Of a DNA stretch of 64,000 bases, positions 11,849 to 23,800 are shown in pieces. The translations under genes were made by a program, and so were the position numbers. Position 1 is the stretch's first letter. Every line of letters starts with the position of its first letter. The stretch comes from Trichopria drosophilae (taxonomy: Eukaryota > Arthropoda > Insecta > Hymenoptera > Diapriidae), in the NCBI GenBank assembly GCA_030407085.1, contig CM059585.1, positions 5,759,001-5,823,000 on the forward strand. The letters are read 5' to 3'. Below the pieces are notes generated by a model, which saw nothing but the letters and a program-made list of their open reading frames with translations, was not told where the DNA came from and did no database searches.

Positions 11849-14800
11849 GTAATTGTGACTAAATGTGATAAGGATTTGGATGTATTGCGTACCCGTGTCG
11901 GTCGATCCATTTTCTAAATTTCACCGAGTTTCTTTTGCAAAATTGTTTGTAATGAACTTTTTTATCGTTGCAGGAAGATCTTACGAAAGAACAAATCGCC
12001 CGTGAGTATGGAACCCAAACGTTTGTGACCTAATTTTACCTCTAGCCAGAACGACGCGTCCTAAATACGACGGAATCCGAACGCGTGCCCGTTTCGAGTC
12101 AATCCAATTTTTCGATTTATTTTCTTCTGGTGATTATTATCTAGAGATATATTCCATAATCTTTGATCACTATCATTCGCGAAGACTTGCCAAGACTGTC
12201 ATTTGTCTGAAGACGGTCTTCAATCACATTTAAAAATTATGTTTCCGTTGGATCATGAATTTTAAAGAGGAATTCCAGTGGGAAGAATGAACATCAATAG
12301 TGATTTTAATAGTGACTAAATTTCGAATTTACCATAACTGTGATGGATGCAATAAACACTGTGATCTACATGTCGTGGCTGTGAGTTAAAACCTATTAAT
12401 GTGTCTGTTAGAACCTAATCTAACCTAAGTGAAGATGATTGGTCATGATGATCCAAATTGACATGCTGCTTTGTTAAAGTGACATTCATCAATTTTAGGA
12501 GACTGTGCTAATAGTGATTTGCTATCATGATATGTTTTTACTGTCGCTAACACCTTTAACAGATACACATTCCTGATGAACAATTGATGCATCATAAAAT
12601 TACTGATATAAAGTCATGAGAAGAATACTTTAACCGTTACAATAAGATCTAGTAGTTTAGATAGTACCAGAAACTTAGTGATCTAAAGTTTGCAGATCAT
12701 TTCAGAAGATATCATCTACTAACTAATAAATCTAAATCATAATCCAGATATTAACAAGCTTAATCCAACGTATTTCATGATAACATATGATACATATTGT
12801 GCGATTGTGATTATAATCAGAGATTTATGAAAATATTTACTAACTTATGAAGAATATCAAAACTTAAATCACAATAGAGTAGGATATCTTCTTTACGTTT
12901 TCTTTTTCATTTGATCGAAGTCCTCATCAGACCTAAAGTATTCATGATAGGAGTGGATTGACTACCTAAAATGAAAATAGCTGAAAAAATCTTTGTTTCT
13001 CGGATGAGTTATTTCAAATTCTTTATTAGGGAACTGTTACCTAAAAAGCCATTAAGAACCCATTCTATAACTCGTAATTAATCTCTTATGCAACATTCGC
13101 CAAAAATCTTTTTCCTTTCCACGTTAAAATGTTGATCCAGAAATTTCTCCATGACTATTTACCATTCAATATAGATTTTTGTTTTGCATCAATAGATATC
13201 GAGGTACATTTCTGTTCAATTTGTACGAAAAAAAAACAAACCGTTCTTGAAGTATTCATGCACTGGATGTTTATAGATTGTTTACTAGAATTTACTAAAT
13301 ATATGCCATTAAATTAAGTTAAAGTTCATTTCCACGATTAATATTAAAACCACTTAGGTTTTAGGTCAATTATGCAGACTAAATTTTAGAAGATCGTATT
13401 TGCTTAAATTGTAACTAATATATCACAAATTACGATTCTTATTCCGTTGTTTAAAAGTAAATGTAAAAATAACAATCACTCACTACAAGAAATTCATAAT
13501 CATATTTTGTTCCTTCTTTCTCTTACAATGAACATTGAGTCATTATTTCACGAAGAGCGAAATTTTGATTCTGTTGAACATGACATTTCACTCTTCTATG
13601 GGTGAGTTTTTTCCTTTACGCTTGATACAGTGAAATATCATTCTTTATAGAGTGAAATTTTCACTGTTAATAGAAAAGGCTCAATTTTCACTTCAAGGAA
13701 TTTAGAGAATTGTTTCCTTTTGGTTGTTATTTTTTTTATTACATTTTTGTATTGACTTTCGTGTTTGTTGTTATATTATTTGTGTTTTTGGTCTTTATAC
13801 TCTCTAAATTCCTTGTAATGAAAATTGAGGCATTCTTCCACAAAAAGCGAAATTTTCACTGTTTTGAGAATGACATTATACTCTTCTAGGAGTGAGTTTT
13901 TTGTTTCACTCTTGATGTAGTGAACTGCAATACTTCATCGAATGAAATTTTCATTCTTAATAAAAGAGTGTCTCAATTTTATTTCTTGTAATATTAAATA
14001 ATTTTTAAAAAGTGAAGGTAAAAATGCAAAGAAAATAGAAAAAAGGCTGCTCATATTTCATATGAAATATTCATACCTTCATTTTCAGCACGTCAGAGTT
14101 AGATTTTTTTTTTTTTTAATTTACTAAAGTTATAAAATCTATTACAGATTTATTAGAATTATATTTAAAAGAATACAAGTAGACGATCCCAAAAACGAGT
14201 TTAAAAAAAAAATCAATTACAAAAATATCATTCTCCATATTGCATCCACCATTTTGTAATTTTATATGTTTGATTTCATTTTTGTTTTCAGTAACTTACA
14301 AAAATATGCAGACACTCATAAACATTTTAAATTTTTAAAAAGAATCATGCACCGGTTATTAATGTTTATAGCAAAAATTCTTTGGTCCACATTTTTTAGT
14401 CGCCATCTTGAAATATTTAAACAGACATTTCAACATTACAATTTTTAATAAAATTAAAGACATTACAATTTTAAACAGACGTTTCGCCATTTGCTAGCTT
14501 ACATATGGAATATTTAAAAGTGAAGCGCTCTTCTGATTGCTTACTATACAAAACCAAATTCATTTCTAAAACAAAATTGTAAAAAATGTTTTTTTAATTG
14601 CTATAACGATTTTAATATAATTAATTTTACGATTGTGAGAAAGAAAATTAACGTTGAAAAAAGCATCAATCCCGATACAAGAAAATCGGCCCTAATTTTC
14701 TTAAAACGAAATTTCAAAGTCAATTTAATACATAATTATATACTCATTTTTTGGGCTTATCAATAAAAATTTTCAAAAAGATGTAAGTAACACAAAAAGG

Positions 14801-17420
14801 AATAATAACTGAAAAAATATCGTAATGCTATTGTAATCACCGTTATAACTTATTATCTCTATAATTGCTACCAACACATATTTTCCTTCCAAATGCTGTC
14901 AATATTAGAACTCTAATATACCTTCCATAAAATGAAAAAAAAATTCATCACTTTATTACAAATAACAGAAAAATATACAACCTTTCTCTTACAAATAGTG
15001 AGAGACAAGAAGAAATGGTTGGATATTTAGAGTGTAAGGTTTCATACTTTTTAAAGACATGAATTTCTATAATTGTTAATCGTTGCTTTAATAAAAAAAA
15101 AAGTAAGTTTTGAAATGTTGAAGATACAATATTTCATAATCTTTACAGAAACTAATTTCTGCATTTATTATGCATGATAAAGTATTAAAATATGGAATGA
15201 GAAAAAGAATAAAAAACAAAAGAAAATTAATTGCTTAAAGTATAATATTACATCCAGTGTAAAGACGTTATATTTATAATTGTTATTTATCGCTTTACAT
15301 AAAAATATAAATTAATATATATTATATTAATATGTAATTATTTTTACCATAATAAATAAATGTAACCCCTTTCGTAGTTATGGCGGTGACTTCACTAATA
15401 TAATTTTACAAAGAGAAAACTAAAATTTGAAATCAAATAAAGGAAAAAGAAAGAGAGAAATGATAGAAAAAAGAGAAAAGTCAGTTTAATAGTATATCTT
15501 TAATTGTAAATCATTGAAAACAAATTATATGTTTATAATTGTATAAAGAATGGTAATAAAAAAATGTAGATACAAAAAAAATTCTTTCTCTAAATAAATT
15601 CTTATAAACCTCTCTCCAAATTATTTAATTGTTTCCATTTTAAAAATGTATTTCATTTCCTCATCGAGTTCTTGCACATCTGCTACCATTTTGGTATTGT
15701 CCAAAATACTACATTAATCTTCTTCTTAATGCGCAGCAATTAAACTACTCAAACCCCCACCTAGGAAATAAGTCACCTACTCACAAAACTCAATCCACTG
15801 ATAGGTATCACCAGAGAAAATAAATACGGAAAAATTGAGATTGAAAGACCAAAACAAAAATATTTTAAAATTCGATATCCCTACCTAGAATTACAACAGG
15901 CATTCGACGCCTTCGACAGCAAAAAAAATGGCATTGTCAGCACAGACATGGTTGGAACGATGTTGGGTATGATGGGTATAGAAATCAGAACCAGCGTTCT
16001 GATGGAAGTCGTCACCGAATTTGACCCACACGGTAAGATTTTTCAACATTTTTTTAGAAATTTGTAATTCTTCAGCTGATGGAATTTTTATCGATTAGGA
16101 AGGAAAGAAATCAGATTCGACAACTTCTGTAATCTTGCGGCACGGTTCATGGAGGAAGACGGGGACACGGAGGCTGTTAAAGCGGAATTGAAAGAAGCCT
16201 TCCGACTTTACGACAGAGAAGGAAATGGTTACATCACGACGGAAGTTTTCCGAGACATCCTTCACGAGCTGGACGAGAACCTCACGCCGGATGAACTCGA
16301 CATGATGATCGACGAAATTGACGCCGACGGATCCGGAACTTTGGACTTTGATGGTAAGATTTCCAGTTTATAATCTAATGTGATGTATTTTGACGTCAGG
16401 TGTTGCGCTGCCACCGAACAATGATTTTTTATTTTTTAAAATGTACAATAAGTAAAGTTTATGAATAAAGAATCAGTAAAGAAGAACTACCTAAATAACA
16501 ACAACATATTAATTTATTTAAAAAACGAGTAAGAGAAGAAATGAAAGAAAATGAAATATTTAAAGTAAAATATTACATCCATATCAAAGACTTGAAGTTT
16601 TATCATTGTTATTCCTGGCTTTATACAAAAAAAAATTACTTAAGGAAGAATAAGAAGAAAAAATAAATAAGAAATGAAATATCGCCGCTTTAAACAAAAA
16701 AATTACGATCCTTTCTCTTTAAAAAAGTGACAGATAAGAAGAAATGTTTGGATATTTAAAGTATAATGTATCGTTTTTAAAGACATGAATTTCTAGAATT
16801 GTTATTAGTCAGTTAAAAAAAAAATTAACGTACCTCTCTCTTTAAAAAAGTGGCAGACAGAAAGAAATGTTTGGGTAATTAAAGTGTAATATTGCATCCT
16901 TTTTACAAAACTATTACGAACCTTTCTTTTTAAAAAAGTACCAGACAAGAATTACTCCATTCAAGTAATTATTTTTTATTTTATTTACTATTGTTGGAGT
17001 TTAGTAATACTTTATATATCAAACTATATATATAACTTTATTTTTTACATTTATTTCGCAATTTCATTAGTAAGTAATTTTTTTAATTTACCATTACAAG
17101 ATACATGAAAATGTCATTAAAGTATGTTCATGAAGTAAATAACCATATTGAATATAAATCAAAACACATCTACTAAATGATATTAAAACTACAAACTATA
17201 TTTTTTTGCTTGATAATTTGGACGTAACTTAAAATCTAAAGTAAAAAATGACATTCTGTCTAAATTCGCCATTTCAATTATTCCTGTAAAATTTTCTATT
17301 TTACAACAAATTTTGAAAAAACTCAAGTAAATAGTTTTAAATGTAAACATTTTGAAAATAATTTATTTACATTACGTGTCTACTGTTGTTACAGAATTCA
17401 TGGAGGCCATGACTGGATAA
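11846..17420 (+). CDS. TpnC: Troponin C gene 1, single-Ca-site (F1/TpnC4-like) isoform, 5 exons
   Basis: Encodes a 151-residue troponin C, the Ca2+ sensor of the muscle thin filament that acts with TnI, TnT and tropomyosin. Coding exons: 11846-11848, 11974-12001, 15889-16032, 16099-16353, 17395-17420, all with GT..AG introns; the frame stays open and ends in TAA. Four EF-hands are visible. Loop I (residues 20-31) ends in Met and is inactive. Loop II (56-67) reads [12 protein letters not shown], so positions 3, 5, 6 and 12 are all wrong for Ca2+. Loop III (97-108) ends in Val and is inactive. Loop IV (133-144) is canonical [12 protein letters not shown]. Genes 2 and 3 keep loop II. From family knowledge, insect F1/TpnC4 binds one Ca2+ at site IV and serves stretch-activated flight muscle; the E-F-D-P-x-G stretch also recalls F1. 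The isoform name is an inference; troponin C itself is near certain. Confidence 0.93.
11974..12001 (+). CDS. TpnC: TpnC gene 1 exon 2
   Basis: 28 nt after a ttgcag acceptor, encoding E-D-L-T-K-E-Q-I-A plus one base (phase 1), followed by donor gtgagt. This is the N-terminal helix start typical of insect troponin C. Confidence 0.9.
13500..13995. mobile_element. Two adjacent GAGTG-family MITE copies
   Basis: Two related ~190-bp segments (about 13510-13710 and 13803-13990). Ends resemble aaattccttg + aatgaaaattgaggcac on one side and gtctcaattttcact..caaggaattt on the other. Inside are short gagtg/cactc palindromes. The same family recurs at 48653, 60901 and in the terminal array. Confidence 0.55.
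14985..15100 (+). repeat. Local intronic repeat, copy in intron 2
   Basis: The order agacaagaagaaatg / ggatatttagagtgtaa / tttttaaagacatgaatttc matches copies in intron 4 of the same gene (16720-16950). Confidence 0.5.
15889..16032 (+). CDS. TpnC: TpnC gene 1 exon 3 (EF-hand I, start of II)
   Basis: 144 nt, the same length as exon 3 of genes 2 and 3. It encodes [10 protein letters not shown], inactive loop I and the helix leading to E-F-D-P-H-G. It has diverged far more from its paralogues than exon 4 has. Acceptor acctag, donor gtaaga. Confidence 0.92.
16099..16353 (+). CDS. TpnC: TpnC gene 1 exon 4 (rest of EF-hand II, III, most of IV)
   Basis: 255 nt after a 66-nt intron. It carries degenerate loop II, the linker with E-E-D-G-D-T-E-A, inactive loop III ([12 protein letters not shown]) and loop IV up to D-F-D. 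Donor gtaaga. Confidence 0.95.
16540..16950 (+). repeat. Local intronic repeats, copies in TpnC gene 1 intron 4
   Basis: At least three degenerate ~115-bp copies contain ctttaaaaaagtgacaga, agaaatgtttggatattt and aaagacatgaatttcta. The same unit occurs in intron 2 near 14985. Confidence 0.5.
17395..17420 (+). CDS. TpnC: TpnC gene 1 exon 5 (C-terminus)
   Basis: 26 nt after acceptor gttacag. It supplies the Glu at position 12 of loop IV and the tail E-F-M-E-A-M-T-G, then TAA. Confidence 0.92.
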
Positions 17421-17631
17421 AAACACTTGGTAGATCATCTCATTCACAAAGGCATCATCACGCAGATAATCGAGCACGTCTTCCTGGAAAATGAAGAAAA
17501 ACGCGACTTCGATATCACAAGAACTTTTTACATGAGTACACTTATCAAACAACAATTCTCTCAACAACAGCACGACAATATATTCCTCTAATATTCTCAA
17601 GAGTATTTGCGTTCAGGAAAGAGTGATAAAT

Positions 17632-17637
17632 AATAAA
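17632..17637 (+). terminator. Poly(A) signal of TpnC gene 1
   Basis: First AATAAA hexamer after the stop codon, about 210 nt downstream. A second AATAAA follows near 17704. Confidence 0.5.
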
Positions 17638-17639
17638 AA

Positions 17640-19020
17640 GAAAATATTTCAATAACGACGTTTTTTATTCTTTTCCTTATCAATATCTAGTTTTATTTCT
17701 TTGAATAAAAATTTACTTCTTAAACTCTTTAGGGGCTGAGAGTAATGCACTTTCAACCTCAATCTCGTTTTTTTATAATTCCGGTTTATTATATCGCAGT
17801 AATAATAATTTTTCGAGTTCTGTTAAGGTGAGCTTATAAAACATTCGTCATCAACAAAAGTGGTTATATCTTGGCATAAGTATGGTTTACGAAAATCAAA
17901 ACAACAGATGTACAAAACATCCTAATTTTTAAATAAAATTAAATCAAAATGAATTGTACTTTATTAGTTACACTTAGTTCTTTATTAATGCACTTTCGAA
18001 TCCCTTTCAAGTAACACAATGCAACAAAAAATGGTCCGATTGTGATATGTTACTTGTTTGCTAATAACGTGACATAAGAATAAAAAGTTTACAAGTTATT
18101 TTCGAGCCTTTGACACCAGAAGAATGCAAAAGAATCATATTTCATACAATGACGTACTAGTGACAAATTCACACTTCAGTAAGTTTCTTATACATATCTG
18201 AATGTGAATGCATTTACCGATTACGTTGTCCTTTCCATAAACGAATGACAAACTTGCCTTCGGGTCATATACACATACATTTACTTCAATTCTGAAAGGC
18301 TTCCGAATTAGTTTTTAAGACACTTGACGAATGATTTTAACAGAGACGTGTATAAATGTCTATGAATTTAATTAAAAGCTGAGTCAAACAGTTAATGTTT
18401 GCTACAGTTTCATATTAAGTAAATATCAATTTTAAAATTATGTACTGCGTTGCAAAATATCATTACGAAACGTTATTAAGAAATTAGTTTCTTTCTATTA
18501 TTTGCCGAGTGTCAATGTTCTGGATACGATTTTAGGAAATTGAGTCCTAATGATATTCAAAACACCAAAGATTTAATAATTTACAATCAGCATTTTTATT
18601 GTAACACCGAATGAAACAGATATTAATTCAACCATTTTAAGAAATTATTTAAGCAAACGTAATTAAATTAGTTCAGAGTTTTAGTAAGCAAAGTATTCTT
18701 CTATTTACAATTTCACCCAACTGTAGAATTTGATTTTATTCCAAAAAATTGGTGACAAGTTATTACAACACATATATGCTGCGAGATCTATTTATTGATC
18801 TTAGAAGATTAAACAAAAAAGGTGAAATAGTGAAAAATATTTTTAAAAACTAATAACCTTAACTAATCAATTTGTGTTGCCTTCAATCAATTAATCAATC
18901 CCTCATTCCCTCTCTCTCCCCCTCCCCCCTCTCTCTCTCAAATAATTTGTTATTTATCGTCGCATATCGGCGCCCTGAGAACTTCGAGAAATTTATAGTT
19001 AAATTAAATTTGTATATTAC
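17640..19020. other. AT-rich spacer after TpnC gene 1
   Basis: No gene seen. A CT-rich low-complexity run lies at 18905-18941. Confidence 0.5.
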
Positions 19021-20470
19021 AAAAATGTTATTATAACCGGCGATTTAAACCGAAATCTATTAGACATTCGATTGAAAATATCTCAAAAATTTTATCTCCG
19101 ATTATTCGCTTTTTTCTGTCCCTTTCGGACCTACCCATCATTCTGGATTTTCTTCTTCTCAACTAGATGTCATGATTGTGGACTCTCGAGAAAAAAGAAA
19201 CAGTTTTTCTACATCACCAACTCCTTTTGCAGCACGTCATCTTCTTATTACTATTTATTAAGAATTTTTCAATTTAAATTGTATCCTTCTGACCGTCATC
19301 TAACGCAATTTTGCTCGATGCGAAAACTCAGCCGTAGATGTCAGCTTTATTACAACTTAAGCCTCTAAATCTCCTCGCGATCAATTATAATAATAGTTTA
19401 ACAAACTCCGAAGGCATCTATCTCACTAATAGTATAAATATATATTTACAAATTTACCTCTGAGGTCCTTGAGCGTTATGCGCTGTATGTTACAAACCGT
19501 ATTTTGTATCGTTCTATTCCATGGCTCACGCCTGCCATGCGAGCTAGAATAAAGGAAAGCGATAAATTGTATTTACGTGCGAAACGTGCTACAAACTCCC
19601 TATCGTACATCGTAATATATGGCGTGAAATTAAAAATACAGTAAAAATCGCTAAAAATCGTTACCTAGCTGATATAATACTACAACCTAGTCCTAACAAA
19701 ATGTGGTCCTGTCTTCGGAGACTAGGACTTACAAATCGGTCTACGCAGTCTGCTCTCCTAGATTTTTCTTCTACATTAAATCGTCATTTTGCACAAATAC
19801 CCAATGCACGATACAATTCGTGAGCCATTGCCAAACACCCATCCATCATTCAACTTCTCTCTAATAACTAACCATAACGTTTAACACAGTTTAAATCAAG
19901 TAGTACAAAAATCACGTGAGCTTAGCCCTGATCATGTGCCATGGCCCATCTTAAACCCATATTCTCAACCACATTTCCAGTACCATATTTAACAGCAATT
20001 TTTAATCTTTCACTCGTCACTGGCCTCTTTCCGCTCATTTTGAAGTCATCTTACATCACCCCGCTGAAGAAAATTCTAAATCCAATAACTCTATCACAAA
20101 TCCCCCTCATCTTGCTAAGGTCATTGACTCCCTTATTTCACCCTGAGGTCGTCTCAAAATCATATATACAAACTCGCACCATTCCTCAAATCGTCTATTG
20201 TGTCCAGGTGACAGTATTTTCTTAGTTGCCTTACCCATTAAATCATAATTACCAACAAACCGTCTTACCTTGCTAATAGTTCCTACTAACATTTTTGCTC
20301 GCTCTTTTTCGATCGCAGCCATACAATTTTGGAATACCCTACCGCGTCATCTCCAAACACCTACCTCCCCTTCATCTTTGGCACCAATCTCTTCTCACAT
20401 GTGTTCAGGGCAGACTAACTCAGGATCTTACTTTAGGATCCTATTTTGTAGAAACAAATTAAAATACGTA
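19020..20470 (+). pseudogene. Decayed non-LTR (LINE) retrotransposon ORF2
   Basis: Pieces in order but in shifting frames. The endonuclease-like V-I-I-T-G-D-L-N-R-N is at 19027. P-W-L-T-P-A-M-R-A-R-I-K of the connector is at 19519. R-Y-L-A-D-I-I-L with K-M-W-S-C-L-R-R-L is near 19660. A reverse transcriptase entry region (F-N-L-S-L-V-T-G-L-F-P then S-S-Y-I-T-P-L-K-K) is at 19998-20090. The typical C-terminal end F-S-I-A-A-I-Q-F-W-N-T-L-P lies at 20305-20345. Stops and frameshifts are numerous and the catalytic core is missing, so it is dead. Its orientation is the same as the TpnC genes. It is probably a Jockey/CR1-type element, though the clade is not certain. Confidence 0.75.
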
Positions 20471-20486
20471 TATATGTTGTATCTTT

Positions 20487-20804
20487 TTACACGGAGAAAA
20501 ATGACTCCGCTGGATTAGCTGATTCATATCAGCTAAAATTTTAGGCTGCAATTGCCGAAAATATATGCAATTTTAGCTGTTTTGATTCCGCTAATGTACC
20601 CTTAACCCTACTCAATTCGCGCTTAGCTCTAGATTTCCGCTACAATTAGCAGATTTGTTCCGTTAAATTTGCGGAATTTTTCAGTAAATTTAGCTGAAAT
20701 TATCGGCTATCCCTAACGGAATTCCAACAGCTGTCCCTATAGGATAAAATTGGTAGAATCTGCGGATTTTTCGGCTTATTTGCTGATTATTTTTCTCCGT
20801 GTAA
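20487..20804. mobile_element. MITE with TTACACGGAGAAAAAT terminal repeats
   Basis: About 318 bp bounded by perfect 16-bp inverted repeats (ttacacggagaaaaat at 20487, atttttctccgtgtaa ending 20804). The interior holds scattered agctaaa/ttagct palindromes and no ORF. It directly follows the LINE remnant. Confidence 0.75.
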
Positions 20805-20957
20805 GTGTATTCTTTACTAGAGTTACCTTTTACAAATATTTTGCGCTTACCACTTGGTAGAGACATAAAACGGAATTTTGTACTTATATATCCTGACCTA
20901 ACTACTGTACTTCACGGCGCACAATGGCCAGGACATTAATAAATATGATTTTAAACA

Positions 20958-21004
20958 ATGTCGTTCTCTCTCTGCCTCTTTCTCTCTCTCTCTCTCACAC
21001 ACTT
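20958..21004 (+). repeat. CT microsatellite
   Basis: Interrupted (CT)n run ending in cacaca. Confidence 0.6.
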
Positions 21005-21204
21005 TATCTCAATCCCTCACTCTCATTTTTTTCGTAATTATTATTATACTGCCATTAAATTCTTTGTTAAAAATTATAAAAGATATCATTTTTTGGTATT
21101 TTTTAACCTGTTGCCTGAACTGCCCCCTTAAAGTCGATAAATTACGTAAGAGTTTGGTGATTTATTATGAATAGGAATGAGCGTAAACGTAATATTTTTT
21201 TCTT

Positions 21205-21330
21205 CACACCGGGAGGAAAGCAGCAACTTTCCTCCCGCAAGCGGAAGGAAAGATGCCGCTTATCCTCCCGGCTACCTCGGCTTCACCTCGGGTAAAAATT
21301 ACACGCAGTCTGAGACATTCTTTATTTTAC
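21205..21330. repeat. GC-rich repeat with gggagga/tcctccc palindromes
   Basis: A short GC-rich island with ccgggaggaaag and cttatcctcccgg as inverted partners, inside AT-rich DNA. It resembles a transposon fragment. No protein family is recognised. Confidence 0.3.
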
Positions 21331-21907
21331 CTCCCTCGTTGAGTAATATACTATTTTTGGACGAAACACAATCAGAAATAATATCCACCTTACAATATTG
21401 AAATTTATTTCCACGGACCAAACATACCTGATCTACTCTTTATACATATATTTTTAATCGCTAATGATATTCTTTTTAAGATTATATAATGATATAGACT
21501 CATACAACGAACAGTTCATAAACTGCTTAATTTTATTGTAAATGTTAAGATGGATGTAAATTAAGTGTAACACTTAATAAATGTATAATAGATTTTATAA
21601 GATTAAAAAATAAAAAAAAAATCAGAAAGACAGTAAATATTAGCATATTTATCGTTATGAATAACATAGTGCGATGTTTATTACTGATAAAATGTCAAAT
21701 TTAACCGCTTTCGTAACATTTTGCAATTATTATTCTATAGAAGAAAACATATAGTTTTAGTGTGAAGTTTTAAATAATAAATTGTTGAAAGCTGGCCACA
21801 TTTCTTTTATTTACATACATTTAAAAGGAAGCTAATAATAAATACCTTAATATTAATCTAAATATATTAAATTTATTATTAAACCAATATTAACTGGTAA
21901 GCAAATA

Positions 21908-22056
21908 AGGGGCTGTACTTAAATTACGTAACGCCGGGGGCGGGGGTCCAGGCCTGCGTTACACCCATTGCTAATGGTTTGGCAAATAGCGTTCGGGGGG
22001 TGGGGGAGGGTGCGCAATACCAAAAAATTGCGTTACGTAATTTAAGTACAGCCCCT
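21908..22056. mobile_element. 149-bp MITE with near-perfect long terminal inverted repeats
   Basis: The ends are exact inverted copies over about 27 bp, starting AGGGGCTGTACTTAAA and continuing attacgtaacgc. The middle is G-rich on the + strand. No target-site duplication is obvious beyond a possible TA. Confidence 0.8.
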
Positions 22057-22374
22057 ACCCCTAAAATTGTAATCAATTACTTTGAATGGTATTATACTAA
22101 AGGTAGGCATAAATAGATTATGTCGATTTATTAATAGTTCTAATTATCTAAGTCTTTTCTAATTATGAAAATACAGTATTGTTAGATGATTCGAAGTTAT
22201 TCTATGCCATTATAAATATTCACTTATAAATTAAAATGCGATGTAAATAGAATATTTACTTTTCACAACACTTAAATTCGCGATTTAATCAAGTTAAAAG
22301 TTATCTTATATTTCATAATAGATTTCAATTTCTTTCTCTTTTCTTTTCCCTTTCCCATTCTCTCTTTCTCTTTC

Positions 22375-22800
22375 TCTTTATCTTTATCTTTATCTTTATC
22401 TTTATCTTTATCTTTATCTTTATCTTTATCTTTATCTTTATCTTTATCTTTATCTTTATCTTTATCTTTATCTTTATCTTTATCTTTATCTTTATCTTTA
22501 TCTTTATCTTTATCTTTATCTTTATCTTTATCTTTATCTTTATCTTTATCTTTATCTTTATCTTTATCTTTATCTTTATCTTTATCTTTATCTTTATCTT
22601 TATCTTTATCTTTATCTTTATCTTTATCTTTATCTTTATCTTTATCTTTATCTTTATCTTTATCTTTATCTTTATCTTTATCTTTATCTTTATCTTTATC
22701 TTTATCTTTATCTTTATCTTTATCTTTATCTTTATCTTTATCTTTATCTTTATCTTTATCTTTATCTTTATCTTTATCTTTATCTTTATCTTTATCTTTA
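22375..22800 (+). repeat. Perfect TCTTTA hexanucleotide microsatellite, 71 copies
   Basis: 426 bp of uninterrupted TCTTTA, preceded by a degenerate CTTTCTCTTT run (22330-22374). Perfection over this length implies recent expansion or an assembly effect. Confidence 0.97.
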
Positions 22801-22959
22801 TCCGATATTCAATTTAGGTAAAAAATTAAAACTTTCATTAGATGTAATACATAATACACCCCTCAATGATAATAAATCTAGCGTTTTAGCGGAATACGTT
22901 AACCAACTTAAAAATACAATTGATTAAATTTTAAAAATCGAGATTCGATTTGCAATTAC

Positions 22960-23160
22960 ATAAACATTTTATTGAAGCAGGCCAGAAAGTTTGGTTCTTT
23001 CTCGCCAAAAGAGTCCAAGAAAATCTCCGAAGTGGCAGTGCGATTGGGATGATCCATATATAGTCAAAACAATTAGAATAAATGTCGTTTTTCGTATTAA
23101 AAAGGAGCCTTCTAAAAAAAAAACAAAATTGTACATGTTAACTGTTTGACAAATTTTATA
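22960..23160 (+). pseudogene. Gypsy-type retrotransposon integrase C-terminal remnant
   Basis: The + strand reads F-I-E-A-G-Q-K-V-W-F-F-L and, after a shift, K-S-P-K-W-Q-C-D-W-D-D-P-Y-I-V-K-T-I then K-T-K-L-Y-M-L. This matches the known gypsy integrase tail pattern (K-V-W-x-F ... P-K-L-Q-x-x-W-E-G-P-Y ... K-x-K-V-V-H). Frameshifted and truncated. Confidence 0.6.
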
Positions 23161-23609
23161 GCCGATTTCTGGGATGATTTTGAGTACAACCTTAAAAATG
23201 AGAACATGCTGCTTTAATATTGAATTTTTGGTAGTGCTAAAGAGTTTTGTGATTAAACTTTTTTGTTTTGGAGGATCCTTGCCCATTATATTTTGAAGCA
23301 ATTACATTTTAGACTAATTTTTCGATTTACTTCCTTATGTGGATACTGCTCTTCGTTTATTCTTTTTATGACAAAATTTTGATTCCGGAAAGTTGGAAAA
23401 GAAGCTCTCGACCATGTTTAAGTTCAGGTAGTGAAAACTCAAAGTGATGAAAAGTTTATATAATATAGGCTTCGAATGTTAACCGTCAATAGGTTCAAAG
23501 CCTGGAAGAGTTCGTGTATATTGGAATAAGGTTGGACATTCTAACTATACGAATTTCATTCTCAACGGATAGGTATTAATTTTTTATTATACATTTTTTT
23601 TTAGAGGGA

Positions 23610-23800
23610 GAAGGCAATGTTACGATATCGTAACTTAGAATCCCGCGTTTTAAATCAGACTTCTCTCTTCTTTTATTTATAGAATGCGGCTTTAATGTGT
23701 TCCAAAAGCAGTTATTGTTATTTTATTCGTAATCAGCAGTTAAAAATACACAAGTGGTTATATAGGAAAATATTTTCTTTTACAATGTTGCAACTTTGTA
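23610..23800 (+). mobile_element. Possible 3' LTR start with polypurine tract
   Basis: A purine run (agagggagaaggcaa, 23613-23627) is followed by TGTTACGATATCGTAAC, the usual look of an LTR start. It sits about 450 bp after the integrase remnant and in the same orientation. The LTR end is not resolved. Confidence 0.4.

Larger units (their letters stand above)
12002..15888 (+). other. TpnC gene 1 intron 2
   Basis: A 3.9-kb intron. It contains the GAGTG-family elements (13500-13995) and a copy of a local repeat (14985-15100); otherwise AT-rich without coding signals. Confidence 0.8.

Noticed and set aside
22969..23301. 110-codon frame on the minus strand
   Set aside because: Antisense to the gypsy integrase remnant, which explains the open frame.
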